Origin: Rhodanobacteraceae bacterium
GTDB taxonomy: Bacteria > Acidobacteriota > Terriglobia > Terriglobales > Acidobacteriaceae
Assembly: GCA_025350865.1 (NCBI GenBank)
Contig: JANXWZ010000083.1
Location: 1 to 33,204 of the forward strand
Reading direction: 5' to 3'
Length of the DNA stretch: 33,204 bases
Made by a program: the position numbers and the translations under genes
Shown here: one piece after another, positions 16,894 through 25,154 of the stretch
How the letters are laid out: every line of letters begins with the position of its first letter
Position numbering within the stretch: the first letter of the stretch is position 1
Notes under the pieces: generated by a model
Seen by the model: the letters and a program-made list of their open reading frames with translations, nothing else
Database searches by the model: none
Told to the model about the DNA's origin: nothing

Positions 16894-18156
16894 ATGGCTC
16901 ACTCCGCACGCCTGAAGTCGCGCGTACTCGCAGTAGCCCTCCTTTGCGGGGCCGCATTGCTTTCTTCCGCGTCTGCCCAGCGCAAATCTTCGCTGCCGCC
17001 CGACCCCGAGCCCCTCATCGTTACTTCATCGGCAGGAATCACGGAAGTCGGCACCCTTTCCGGCACCCAATATCGGATTGACATTCCCGCAACCTGGTCG
17101 GGGAACCCAAGACGCGCGCTCGTCGTCTACTTCCACGGCTACTCCGAAGGAATCTACGGTTACCACGCCGAGGGTCCGCTCAACGAGCAGACCCAGCCCA
17201 TCTTCGATCGCGGCTACGCCATCATCCAATCGGCCTTCTCAACCCCCGGTTGGGCGCTCGCCGAGGCTTACCCCGAGACCGAACAGCTTCGCAAGTACTT
17301 CCTGAAGCAATACGCGCAACCCGCCGAAGGCAAAAAAGCCGCGAAGCAGATCGAGACCATCGTCGCCGGCGGCAGCATGGGCGGCGCACTCGTCGTCGCC
17401 GCGTTGGAGCTGAACCCCAAGCCTTACGCAGGGGGCCTCGACCTCTGTGGCTCGGTCGGCCCTACCGACATCGCCTTCCAGCGCCGCTTCGCCTGGCGTG
17501 CCGCGTTCGACTTCTACTTCCCCAACCTGATGCCGCCGCTCGTCCCCACGCCGCCAGACTTTCGCGAGACCAGGGCCGTCCGGGAGCGCGTGATGGAAGC
17601 CCTGAAGGCAAGCCCCACCGCCGCAGCCGCTCTCCACGGCCTCATGGACCTGCACACCGACCGCGACGTCGCAGACGACATCGTCTACTTCACCTACGTC
17701 ATCGCAGACCTGCAGCGACGCGCCGGAGGCAATCCCTTCGACAATCGCAACTTCCTCTACACCGGAACCAACCCCTCCAGCACGACGACCGACATCGCCC
17801 TCAACGACGGCGTTCGTCGCTACCCCGACGAGCCTGCTGCGCGCGACTATCTGCTCCGCCACTACACTCCCAGCGGCCACCTGAATCGCCCCATGCTCGC
17901 GCTACACACCGCATACGACCCCCGCATTCCCGGCTCAACCCTGGCCATCTACGCCGAGCAGGTAGCCATCGCCGGCTTCTCCCACAACCTCGTCCAGCAG
18001 TACGTCCATCGCGATGGACACTGCTCCTTTTCCCCGGAAGAAGTAGGCCGGTCCTTCGACGAACTGATCCAGTGGATCCACAATGGCAAGCGCCCCGTCG
18101 CCGGCGCATTGCCACCCACACCGCATGGCTCGGCCGCCTTATCATCCACTCACTGA
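16894..18156 (+). CDS. secreted alpha/beta hydrolase
   Basis: About 420 residues with a signal peptide (RVLAVALLCGAALLSSASAQ). The alpha/beta-hydrolase signs are the oxyanion-region ALVVYFHGYSEG, the nucleophile elbow VAGGSMGGAL (Ser about 161), a candidate acid in HTAYDPRIPGS and the histidine in HRDGHCSFSPEE. The family member is not one I can name, so substrate is unknown; esters or peptides are both possible. The start used (ATG 16894) follows CCGAAGAATC; ATGs at 16864 and 16873 would lengthen the N-terminus. It is divergent from the Flp pilin gene and ends before a hairpin with a T-run. Confidence 0.78.
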   Translation: MAHSARLKSRVLAVALLCGAALLSSASAQRKSSLPPDPEPLIVTSSAGITEVGTLSGTQYRIDIPATWSGNPRRALVVYFHGYSEGIYGYHAEGPLNEQTQPIFDRGYAIIQSAFSTPGWALAEAYPETEQLRKYFLKQYAQPAEGKKAAKQIETIVAGGSMGGALVVAALELNPKPYAGGLDLCGSVGPTDIAFQRRFAWRAAFDFYFPNLMPPLVPTPPDFRETRAVRERVMEALKASPTAAAALHGLMDLHTDRDVADDIVYFTYVIADLQRRAGGNPFDNRNFLYTGTNPSSTTTDIALNDGVRRYPDEPAARDYLLRHYTPSGHLNRPMLALHTAYDPRIPGSTLAIYAEQVAIAGFSHNLVQQYVHRDGHCSFSPEEVGRSFDELIQWIHNGKRPVAGALPPTPHGSAALSSTH

Positions 18157-18192
18157 ACCCGTCTACCACTTCGCAATAGATTGATCCCCGGA

Positions 18193-18234
18193 AAGTTACA
18201 CCCCAACTTGCCTCTGGTAACTTGGGCCTTTTTT
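18193..18234 (+). terminator. probable intrinsic terminator of the hydrolase gene
   Basis: AAGTTAC (18193-18199) can pair with GTAACTT (18217-18223) across a 17-nt loop, followed by GGGCC and six T residues. The long loop makes it weaker than usual, but its location 36 bp after the hydrolase stop fits. Confidence 0.55.
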
Positions 18235-18344
18235 CGCTTGTTACTGCGAAAAACCACCACTAGAGTCATAGCTGTTGCAGGCAGCGACTTGCAGTGATTG
18301 CTTCATTTGCTTGAATTCAAAAATTGGCTTCATCGGAGATCACC

Positions 18345-18923
18345 ATGATTGACTTACGCAAGTTCCTACTCATTGGAACCCTCTTCGCGGCAACGGCATC
18401 CAGCGCTTTCGCAAACCCCATGAGCACCGTCAACGGCAGCAAGATCGACATGAGTGGCACCGTCAAGGTCGTCGGCTCCGGAGCCACTTCCGGCCTGCAC
18501 TTCACCACCAATCCCGAAGCCGCGTTCGGCGGCACCAACGGCCTCGCCTTCTTCAATGGCCCCGCCTCCATCATCCTCTCGAACACCTTCACCTTCGCCG
18601 GCATCCATCCCGGTAAGGGAGAACTGCTCTTCTCCACCACCGCCTTCGGGAACACGCTTCAGTTCTACGTGACGGGCTACTCCTACTCCGGCAACACGCT
18701 CACCTTCACCGGCTATCTCAGCGACAACGGTGTCGCCGGTTCCAATGCCACCCTGGTCGAAACCCTGGGCGCGGCCGCAGGTGGCGACAAGGGCAACTTC
18801 TACACCGGCGAGCTCACCCTCACGCCCGAGCCCAACAGCATCGTGCTGCTCGGAACCGGCCTGCTCGCGGCCTGCGGCATGATGTCGATCCGTCGCCGCC
18901 GCATGCTCGGCGCAACCGCATAA
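18345..18923 (+). CDS. PEP-CTERM sorting domain protein
   Basis: The 192-residue product has a signal peptide (residues 1-23, ending SSAFA). Its C-terminus is a PEP-CTERM anchor: TPEPNSIVLLGTGLLAACG followed by an RRRR cluster. Such proteins are processed by exosortase and are linked to exopolysaccharide or biofilm in other bacteria. The body is rich in Gly, Thr and Ser with repeated FTF-like strands, suggesting a beta-rich surface protein. The ATG at 18345 follows GGAG by 7 nt. No exosortase gene is present in the window, so the sorting machinery must be elsewhere. A strong terminator follows. Confidence 0.88.
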   Translation: MIDLRKFLLIGTLFAATASSAFANPMSTVNGSKIDMSGTVKVVGSGATSGLHFTTNPEAAFGGTNGLAFFNGPASIILSNTFTFAGIHPGKGELLFSTTAFGNTLQFYVTGYSYSGNTLTFTGYLSDNGVAGSNATLVETLGAAAGGDKGNFYTGELTLTPEPNSIVLLGTGLLAACGMMSIRRRRMLGATA

Positions 18924-18954
18924 CGACTTTCAACCCTGAACACTGCAAGACTCC

Positions 18955-18990
18955 ACGGAGTGCCGACACCTCGGCACTCCGTATTTTTTT
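18955..18990 (+). terminator. intrinsic terminator of the PEP-CTERM gene
   Basis: ACGGAGTGCCGA (18955-18966) pairs perfectly with TCGGCACTCCGT (18971-18982) over a 4-nt loop, followed by A and seven T residues. This 12-bp stem is among the clearest terminators in the window. Confidence 0.93.
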
Positions 18991-19006
18991 GCGCACCCCC
19001 AACCGC

Positions 19007-19056
19007 TCGGGTGTCCCATCTCAAACAGCACCATCTATTGAGGGTGGGGTTCGGCA
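19007..19056. repeat. hairpin intergenic repeat, copy B
   Basis: Related to copies A and C: CGGGTG, CCCATCTC, a short arm, CAGCACCATC, then the complementary arm TTGAGGGTGGGG. The arms CTCAA and TTGAG still pair although their sequence differs from copy C, as expected if the hairpin is under selection. It lies between the PEP-CTERM terminator and the purD stop. Confidence 0.6.
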
Positions 19057-19067
19057 AACATCAATCC

Positions 19068-20327
19068 CTACTCCAACGCACGCCACCCTATATCCCGTCG
19101 ATACTGCATCCCCTCAAACGAAATCAGCTCCAGTGCCCCATACGCCTTCGCCAGCGCATCCCGCAGATCGCCGCCCACCGCGGTAATCGCCAGCACCCGC
19201 CCACCAGCCGTCACGATCTCCCGATCCTGAAGCGCCGTTCCAGCGTGAAATACCTCCACGTCGGCATTCACGTGATCCAGCCCCAAGATCAACTTCCCTC
19301 CAACATACTTCCCCGGATATCCGTGGCTCGCCGCAATCACGCAGGCGCTAGCACCCGGCTTCAGCCTCACAGCAATGTCACCAACGCGTCCATCGACCGC
19401 GGCCTCGATGATGTCAACTAAATCCGTCTCCAGTCGAAGCATAATCGCCTCCGTCTCCGGGTCCCCAAATCGCGTGTTGAACTCCAACACCTTCGGCCCC
19501 GAGGCCGTCATCATGAACCCCGTAAACAAGATTCCCGCAAACGGCGTTCCCTCCGCGCGCATCCCGTCCACTACCTTCTGCGCCACTCCCCGCATCCACG
19601 CCGAAGTCTCCGCTGAGATCAAATCGTCGGTCGAATATGCCCCCATCCCGCCGGTATTTGGCCCCGTGTCGCCTTCGCCGATGCGTTTATGATCCTGAGC
19701 CGCCGCCAGCGCAATCGCGCGTGTCCCATCGCAGACTGCAAAGAACGAAATCTCCGGCCCATCCAGCATCTCTTCCAGTACGAGACTCTCAACCGCCGCG
19801 CCCAACAACGATCCCGAAAACATCTCTTCCGCCGCCGCAATCGCCTCGCCGTGCGACTCGCACAGCACCACACCCTTACCCGCAGCCAGCCCGTCTGCCT
19901 TCACCACCACGCGCCCGCCAAACTTCTCCAGCGCGCCACGAACGATCTCCGCCGAATGACAAACCGCATATGCCGCCGTCGGAATCTCCCACCGCCGCAT
20001 GAACTCTTTGGCGAACCCTTTGCTCGTCTCCAACTGCGCCGCCGCCCGGGTCGGCCCGAACACGCGCACCCCGCGCTCCTGCAGCGCATCCACCGCGCCC
20101 GCCGCCAGCGGAACCTCCGGCCCAATCACCACGAGCCCCGGGCTTTCGCGTTCGACCAGATCGGTCAACGCAGTCACATCTGCCACATCCAGCGCCTCGC
20201 ACCGCGCCAGACTCGCAACCCCGCCATTGCCGGGAGCACAGACCACTTCAGTCACGCGGCCACTCCGGCGCAACGCCCAAACCAGTGCGTGCTCGCGCCC
20301 GCCGCCACCGATCACTAAAACCTTCAT
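19068..20327 (-). CDS. purD: phosphoribosylamine--glycine ligase
   Basis: The 419-residue protein matches glycinamide ribonucleotide synthetase along its whole length: MKVLVIGGGGREHALVWAL at the N-terminus, VIGPEVPLAAGAVDAL, the ATP-grasp part with VVKADGLAAGKGVVLC, the signature DHKRIGEGDTGPNTGGMGAYS, and LEFNTRFGDPETEAIM. It catalyses the second step of purine synthesis, joining glycine to phosphoribosylamine with ATP. The length is normal and all conserved blocks are present. The gene starts 8 bp after the DtxR-type regulator on the same strand, so the two are probably one transcript. This purine/metal pairing is likely incidental. Confidence 0.97.
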   Translation of the reverse strand: MKVLVIGGGGREHALVWALRRSGRVTEVVCAPGNGGVASLARCEALDVADVTALTDLVERESPGLVVIGPEVPLAAGAVDALQERGVRVFGPTRAAAQLETSKGFAKEFMRRWEIPTAAYAVCHSAEIVRGALEKFGGRVVVKADGLAAGKGVVLCESHGEAIAAAEEMFSGSLLGAAVESLVLEEMLDGPEISFFAVCDGTRAIALAAAQDHKRIGEGDTGPNTGGMGAYSTDDLISAETSAWMRGVAQKVVDGMRAEGTPFAGILFTGFMMTASGPKVLEFNTRFGDPETEAIMLRLETDLVDIIEAAVDGRVGDIAVRLKPGASACVIAASHGYPGKYVGGKLILGLDHVNADVEVFHAGTALQDREIVTAGGRVLAITAVGGDLRDALAKAYGALELISFEGMQYRRDIGWRALE

Positions 20328-20335
20328 ATCTAAAC

Positions 20336-20776
20336 TTACCCCTCAAACGCCGGAATCGACTGCCCGTGCGGATCAATCGTCGGATGCCCCAGCTTCGCCG
20401 CAATCCGTTCTTCGAATCGCTCCGAGATGAAGTGCTCCAGACGCTCCGCCTCGTCATGCACCTCGTCAATCGGGTAGTCCAGAACCTCATACAGAAACGT
20501 CTCGATCAGACGGTGATGCCGCACAATCTCCAGTGCCCGCTTGCGCCCGGTCGCCGAAAGCTGCACGCCGCGATGCCGCTCATACACCACCAGTGGAGCC
20601 GCCGCGCCAGCCAGCTTCTGCAGCATATTCGTCACCGAAGCCGGTGCCACACGCAGCCGGTCAGCCAGCGCCTTACTCGCGACCCGCCGCTCGTCCGACC
20701 CACCCAGCGACAGAATCGCCTTCAGGTAGTTGTCCACCGACTCCGTATTGCTACCGCCCTGCCGTCGTGCCGCCAT
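20336..20776 (-). CDS. mntR: DtxR/MntR-family metal-dependent repressor (manganese type)
   Basis: The 146-residue product has a winged helix-turn-helix domain (VASKALADRLRVAPASVTNMLQKL, then YERHRGVQLSATGRKRA) and the dimerisation/metal domain, but no C-terminal SH3-like domain. The metal ligands are His and Glu in RHHRLIETF, then His, Glu, Glu and His in VHDEAERLEH. The residue at the DtxR Cys102 position is Glu, as in manganese-sensing MntR. The N-terminal ligand position (MntR Asp8) appears to be Asn in VDNYLKAI, which is atypical. I chose ATG 20774-20776; GTG at 20785 is an alternative. The Nramp gene is divergent, and the palindrome at 20927-20950 is its probable operator. Control of manganese uptake is inferred. 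Confidence 0.85.
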   Translation of the reverse strand: MAARRQGGSNTESVDNYLKAILSLGGSDERRVASKALADRLRVAPASVTNMLQKLAGAAAPLVVYERHRGVQLSATGRKRALEIVRHHRLIETFLYEVLDYPIDEVHDEAERLEHFISERFEERIAAKLGHPTIDPHGQSIPAFEG

Positions 20777-20802
20777 CCTGCCCACTTCTCAAAAGATAGT
20801 TT

Positions 20803-20860
20803 GCATCCTGAGCGAAGTCGGGCGCGTACTTTGCGCCAGACGCAGTCGAAGGACCCCGAC
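20803..20860. repeat. CTGAGCGAAG-type intergenic repeat
   Basis: The stretch contains CATCCTGAGCGAAGTCG, an internal hairpin GGCGC/GCGCC (20821-20825 with 20833-20837) and CGCAGTCGAAGGACC. The core CTGAGCGAAG recurs at 26640-26649 (CATTCTGAGCGAAGCGAAG). Elements of this type are widespread between genes in Acidobacteria and other soil bacteria. It lies upstream of the regulator gene. Confidence 0.6.
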
Positions 20861-20913
20861 GCCGCTCGTCAACCTCGGCATCCAACCGTTCAACGGTCGA
20901 CGCCGTATCCAGT

Positions 20914-20942
20914 TTGACTCATTCCCACAATTTAGGTATACC
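20914..20942 (+). promoter_or_regulatory. sigma70-type promoter of the Nramp transporter gene
   Basis: TTGACT at 20914-20919 and TATACC at 20937-20942 are separated by exactly 17 bp. Transcription would begin near 20949, giving a leader of only about 14 nt before the ATG at 20964. The -10 box lies in the centre of the 24-bp palindrome, so a bound repressor would block RNA polymerase. Confidence 0.6.
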
Positions 20943-20950
20943 TAAATTGT
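20927..20950. promoter_or_regulatory. perfect 24-bp palindrome, probable MntR/DtxR-type operator
   Basis: The half-site ACAATTTAGGTA is followed directly by its exact reverse complement, with no mismatch over 24 bp. Its TTTAGGTATACCTAAA core resembles DtxR-superfamily operators, which contain TTAGG/CCTAA arms. It lies between the divergent mntR-like and Nramp genes, ending 13 bp before the Nramp ATG. The pairing with the adjacent regulator is inference. Confidence 0.8.
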
Positions 20951-20963
20951 AGCCTTACCTGAA

Positions 20964-22364
20964 ATGACAGCGCTCTCCCCCATCCCGACCGAGCGCAAAC
21001 CACTGCTCCCCCGCTTCCGCCGCAACCAGATGTGGACCTACTTCGGCCCGGCTTTCGTCGCGTCCGTCGCCTATATCGACCCCGGCAACTTCGCCACCAA
21101 CATCCTCGGCGGAACCCAGTTCGGCTACCGTCTGCTCTGGGTGCTGCTCTGGTCGAACGCCATGGCGATCCTCATCCAGTACCTCTCCGCCAAGCTCGGA
21201 ATCGTCACCGGCCTCACGCTCCCCCAGAACTGCCGCAAGCACTTCTCCCGCCCCATCACGATCACACTGTGGGCCGCCGCCGAAGTCGCCGCCATCGCCA
21301 CAGACCTCGCCGAATTCCTCGGTGCCGCGATGGGCCTCGACCTCCTCTTCGGCCCCTTCTTCTACACCCACGGCTGGACCCCCAAGGCTACGTTGCTCCT
21401 CGCCGCCCTAGTGGCTACCGCACTCGTCTTCGCGATCCTCGCCCTCGATCTCGCGGGCCATCTCTGGCTCGAACGCGGCATTATCGGCCTGGTCGCCGTT
21501 ATCGGCCTCTGCTACGGCTTTGAGGTCTTCCTCGTCCACCCCGACTGGCACCTCGCCATGCTGTCGACGCTCATTCCATCGCTCGACCGTTCCTCCCCCG
21601 GCAGCTTCCACGACAGCATCTACGCCGCCGTCGGCATGCTCGGCGCTACGGTGATGCCGCACGTGATCTACCTCCACTCCGCGCTGGTCCAGCCCCGCCT
21701 CAAGGAGCTCACCGTTGCCGCCCAGCCCGCGCTCGAATCCGTCCATGACGCCACAACCTCCGCCCAACACCGCGCCTATCGCAGCGTCAAGCGCCCCATA
21801 CTCAGCCGCTTCCTCAAGTTCGAGTTGATCGACGTCTTCGTCGCCATGAACGGCGCCTGGCTCATCAACTCCGCCATGATCCTGATGGCTGCCGTAGCCT
21901 TCGTCCACACCAGCAACATCGTCGCCCCCAACTCCGACACCATCCGCGAAGCCTACAAGACCCTCGGCCCACTCTTTGGCCCGTCCGCCGCCATCATCTT
22001 CGCCGTCGCGCTAACCGCCTCCGGCCTCTCCAGTTCCACCGTCGGAGTCATGGCCGGCCAAGTCATCATCGAGGGCTTCCTCGACATCAAGTTCCCCATC
22101 TTTCTCCGCCGTCTCATCACCATCGTCCCAGCGATCGTCATCATCGCCATCGGTCTGGACCCCTTCAAGATCCTCGTCCTCTCGCAGGTCGTCCTCAGCT
22201 TCGCCCTGCCCTTCGCGCTCATCCCGCTACTGATCCTTACCAGCCGCACCAGCGTCATGGAAACCTTTGCCAGCGCCCGCCGCACCCGCATCGCAGGCTG
22301 GGCCGTCGTCGCCATCATCCTGACCCTAAACGCAATCCTCCTAAGCCAAATCGCCTTCGCCTAA
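20964..22364 (+). CDS. mntH: Nramp-family divalent metal (Mn/Fe) transporter
   Basis: The 466-residue protein has about eleven hydrophobic segments and both Nramp metal-site motifs: DPGN in VAYIDPGNFATNI (TM1) and MPH in LGATVMPHVIYLHSALV (TM6). These residues bind Mn2+ or Fe2+, and transport is coupled to protons in known members. The length is in the family range, slightly extended in the central loop (residues about 250-280). The start is ATG 20964; no Shine-Dalgarno is visible in the ~14-nt leader, so translation may be near-leaderless. The palindrome over the promoter and the adjacent manganese-type repressor point to repression under metal sufficiency. Confidence 0.95.
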   Translation: MTALSPIPTERKPLLPRFRRNQMWTYFGPAFVASVAYIDPGNFATNILGGTQFGYRLLWVLLWSNAMAILIQYLSAKLGIVTGLTLPQNCRKHFSRPITITLWAAAEVAAIATDLAEFLGAAMGLDLLFGPFFYTHGWTPKATLLLAALVATALVFAILALDLAGHLWLERGIIGLVAVIGLCYGFEVFLVHPDWHLAMLSTLIPSLDRSSPGSFHDSIYAAVGMLGATVMPHVIYLHSALVQPRLKELTVAAQPALESVHDATTSAQHRAYRSVKRPILSRFLKFELIDVFVAMNGAWLINSAMILMAAVAFVHTSNIVAPNSDTIREAYKTLGPLFGPSAAIIFAVALTASGLSSSTVGVMAGQVIIEGFLDIKFPIFLRRLITIVPAIVIIAIGLDPFKILVLSQVVLSFALPFALIPLLILTSRTSVMETFASARRTRIAGWAVVAIILTLNAILLSQIAFA

Positions 22365-22410
22365 GCGGCCTTCACCACCGATCCCGCCACCCAAAGCTCT
22401 GTTTTGTAAA

Positions 22411-22431
22411 GGGCACGGGTTTACCCGTGCC
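22411..22431. repeat. GGCACGGGT hairpin repeat
   Basis: GGCACGGGT (22412-22420) and ACCCGTGCC (22423-22431) form a perfect 9-bp inverted repeat with a 2-base centre, within 50 bp of the transporter stop. No T-run follows on the plus strand. It resembles short palindromic intergenic elements common in Acidobacteria; it could aid 3'-end formation. The rest of the gap to 22651 shows no feature I can support. Confidence 0.55.
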
Positions 22432-22651
22432 GTAAGTCCAGCGATTGCAAACCGGCTCTAGCCGCGGGGTACGAGTTTGCGCAGCAGTGCGCCGATCTGC
22501 CAGCACTCTCTGAAAGCCCGCCCTATTCCGCTACGAAGATTCCAGAGGATAGGTCAAACTCGGCAATAGGTGAGACATTTCGGCGGGTAGAGCGACTTGG
22601 TGATATGGTTCAATCTGTTTCGACTCGCACCACGACAGAAAAGGATGCGCG

Positions 22652-23092
22652 ATGAAGGGTCTGGAAGCGGCACCGCAGACGACAAAATCACAAGCGATCA
22701 GCCGCATCGTGCTTGGACTCATGCTGCTCATCGCTGGCGTCTCCCACCTCACCACGGCTCGCCAGTCGTTTCAGGCGCAGGTCCCTCCATGGGTTCCGCT
22801 GAGCCCGGACCTCGTCGTTCTGCTCTCGGGCGGCGTGGAGATCGTGCTTGGGCTCTCCCTCGTGGCCCTCTATCGCCACAAGGCGTGGATCGGCTTGGTT
22901 GTCGCGCTATTCTTTATCGCGATTTTCCCCGGCAACATCGCGCAATACACTGAACACCGCCCAGCATTTGGATTGACGACAGATACAGCTCGACTCATCC
23001 GGCTCTTCTTTCAGCCGGTTCTGGTGGCCTGGGCGCTGTGGAGTACCGGCGCCTGGACGGCCCTTCGACACAGGTCATCCAGCTCCGATTGA
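22652..23092 (+). CDS. DoxX-like four-helix membrane protein
   Basis: The 146-residue product has four hydrophobic segments: SRIVLGLMLLIAGVSHL, LVVLLSGGVEIVLGLSLVAL, WIGLVVALFFIAIFPGNI and LIRLFFQPVLVAWALW. The pattern, including the GVSHL and GNIAQY motifs, fits the DoxX/COG4270 family. Relatives include thiosulfate:quinone oxidoreductase subunits, but most members have no known reaction. The ATG at 22652 follows AAAAGG by 9 nt. It converges with the PQQ dehydrogenase gene, leaving only 21 bp between stops. Confidence 0.85.
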   Translation: MKGLEAAPQTTKSQAISRIVLGLMLLIAGVSHLTTARQSFQAQVPPWVPLSPDLVVLLSGGVEIVLGLSLVALYRHKAWIGLVVALFFIAIFPGNIAQYTEHRPAFGLTTDTARLIRLFFQPVLVAWALWSTGAWTALRHRSSSSD

Positions 23093-23113
23093 TCGCAACG
23101 TCCGGCCATCGCT

Positions 23114-25054
23114 CTATTGCAATGCGAACGCCGTCAGCAGCGTCCCCGATGGGATCAGGACATACTGTCGGTTCCCGACCATGAATGTCGTTGGAGCCGC
23201 AAAGATCCCAGTCCCGGACGAGTACGCGTCTGGACTCCATCCCAGTTCGTAAGACCATAGGTCTTTGCCGGTCCGAGAGTCGAAGGCGTGCAGACTGCCC
23301 GTCGCGTCGCCCGCAAACACAAGACCGGACGCGGTGGACGTCACTCCCGGGAAGCCGACTTTCTCGTGCTTGAACTCCCAGCGCCGTTGGCCGGTAGCCG
23401 CGTCGATCGCACGCAAGGCTCCGTACGGCTCCTTCGGCAGCGAACTGGCTGAGCCGTCCGTGTATTTCTGACCCGGCACATACTTCTCGTCGAACGAATT
23501 GTAAGTACTGCAGATCTCGCGCACGCTCACGAAGACAAGCCCCAGCGACGCATCGTACGACGTCGGATTAAAGTTCGTCCCGCCAAAGAGGTCCGGACAG
23601 GTGGCTGTGCCTTTCGCATCCGGAGTATGGCCGGGGGTCAGGATCGGCCTGCCATCCGGGCCAATGCTGCTCGCCCAGTCTTGAGTGACAAACGGCTCTG
23701 CGACGATGTGCTTGCCGGTCACGCGATCCAGAACATAAAAGAAGCCGTTGCGGTTGGAGGTCATCACCACCTTGCGCATCTGTCCCGCAATGCGCAGGTC
23801 GGTCACGATAGGGGTCTGCGTGGCGTCCCAGTCATGCACGTCGTGCGGCGTGAACTGGAAATACCACTTCAGCCTGCCGGTTGCGGGGTCCAGCGCGAGC
23901 AGCGAATCGGTGTACAGGTTATCGCCCTCGCGCACCGATCCGTTATAGTCCGGCCCCGGATTCCCCGTGCCGATAAACAGCGTATCTGTCTCGGGATCGT
24001 ATGAGCCCGGTGCCCATACTGGACCGCCACCCGTCTTCCAGCTATCGCCGCTCCAGCTTTCGCCGCCCGACTCACCCGGGGCCGCAGTAGTGAAGAACTT
24101 CCAGGCAGGCTTTCCCGTTGCGGCATCGAAAGCCTGCACTGACCCTCGAACACCGAACTCTCCGCCGCCAACCCCCGCGATCACCTTGTCCCTCACCACC
24201 ATCGGCGCGATCGTGGCCGTGTATGCCAGTTTGTGATCGCCCATCACGGCATCCCACACCACCGATCCATCGCGGATATCGAGCGCGAGCAAATGCGCGT
24301 CCAGTGTCGCCATAAAAAGCTTGCCGCCCAGCACCGCGAACCCGCGATTCACCATGCCGCAGCACGGTTTGAGCCCTGGTGGCAGCTCGCGCTGATACTT
24401 CCAGATTTGACGGCCAGTCCGAGCGTCAATCGCCCACGCGAAGTTATTGGCCCCCGTGATATAGAGGACACCGTCGATCACAATCGGCGTGGCCTCGAAC
24501 TTGCCCTGCGTGCCCGTCTGGAACGTCCATTGCGACTTCAGGTTTGCGACATTCTTGGGCGTGATCTGCACCAGCGGACTATGCCGCTCACCGCGCAAAT
24601 CACCCGAGTAGCTCAGCCACCGCTGCGGATCCTTCAACCCGGCAAGCAGGTCACTCCACTTGATGTCTGCAGCCGGGCCGTGGGCCGTGGCGGGTGCGTC
24701 GTTTTTCCCCTGCAACGACGAGAGATACGTGATCACCTTCCACACTTCGGTCGTCGAGTCCCCTGCACTGCTATACGCAGCCATGGAAGTTCCCGGCACG
24801 CCATGCGTGATCGTTGCAAACAGATGTTCGTTGGTGATGCCGCGCTGCATGGCCGCAATCAGGCTAGGGCCGGACCCACCGGTTGCGTTACCGCCGTGAC
24901 ACGCGGCGCAATGCGTCTGAAAGATCGCCGTGCCTTCGCGCAATGCCTGAGCATTCCCCGCGAAGGGATTTGAAGCAATGGTTTCCTGACAGGCTGCATT
25001 GCCCGCGAGCATCAATAGACCGCAAGAAACCCACACGCGCCCAAACGTTCCCAT
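23114..25054 (-). CDS. PQQ-dependent alcohol dehydrogenase-type quinoprotein with N-terminal cytochrome c domain
   Basis: The 646-residue protein has a signal peptide (residues 1-21), a class I cytochrome c domain (HCAACHGG, Cys49/Cys52/His53, probable axial Met91 in GTSMAAY) and an eight-bladed PQQ propeller from about residue 135. The adjacent-cysteine ring of quinoprotein alcohol dehydrogenases is Cys231-Cys232 (LKPCCGMVNRG). Metal and catalytic residues are Glu299 (GGGEFGVRG), Asn365 (GTGNPGPDYN) and Asp408 (TPHDVHDWDA). It would oxidise an alcohol, aldehyde or sugar in the periplasm and pass electrons to its own haem. The haem domain precedes the propeller, the reverse of classic quinohaemoproteins. 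Asp410, two residues after the catalytic Asp, matches the lanthanide signature of XoxF. No pqq genes are in the window. The ribosome binding site is weak. Confidence 0.93.
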   Translation of the reverse strand: MGTFGRVWVSCGLLMLAGNAACQETIASNPFAGNAQALREGTAIFQTHCAACHGGNATGGSGPSLIAAMQRGITNEHLFATITHGVPGTSMAAYSSAGDSTTEVWKVITYLSSLQGKNDAPATAHGPAADIKWSDLLAGLKDPQRWLSYSGDLRGERHSPLVQITPKNVANLKSQWTFQTGTQGKFEATPIVIDGVLYITGANNFAWAIDARTGRQIWKYQRELPPGLKPCCGMVNRGFAVLGGKLFMATLDAHLLALDIRDGSVVWDAVMGDHKLAYTATIAPMVVRDKVIAGVGGGEFGVRGSVQAFDAATGKPAWKFFTTAAPGESGGESWSGDSWKTGGGPVWAPGSYDPETDTLFIGTGNPGPDYNGSVREGDNLYTDSLLALDPATGRLKWYFQFTPHDVHDWDATQTPIVTDLRIAGQMRKVVMTSNRNGFFYVLDRVTGKHIVAEPFVTQDWASSIGPDGRPILTPGHTPDAKGTATCPDLFGGTNFNPTSYDASLGLVFVSVREICSTYNSFDEKYVPGQKYTDGSASSLPKEPYGALRAIDAATGQRRWEFKHEKVGFPGVTSTASGLVFAGDATGSLHAFDSRTGKDLWSYELGWSPDAYSSGTGIFAAPTTFMVGNRQYVLIPSGTLLTAFALQ

Positions 25055-25154
25055 GGAGAACAGAGACCTTTCTTGAACTCGTTGAAAGTTACGGGAAATA
25101 AGCCCGGACGATCATACAAGGACAAATGGGGCTAAAGGTCTATCTCAAGAACAT

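Noticed and set aside
17250..18179. A 309-codon frame overlapping the alpha/beta hydrolase
   Set aside because: Very Arg/Pro-rich translation without domain signs, in another frame of a well-supported hydrolase gene.
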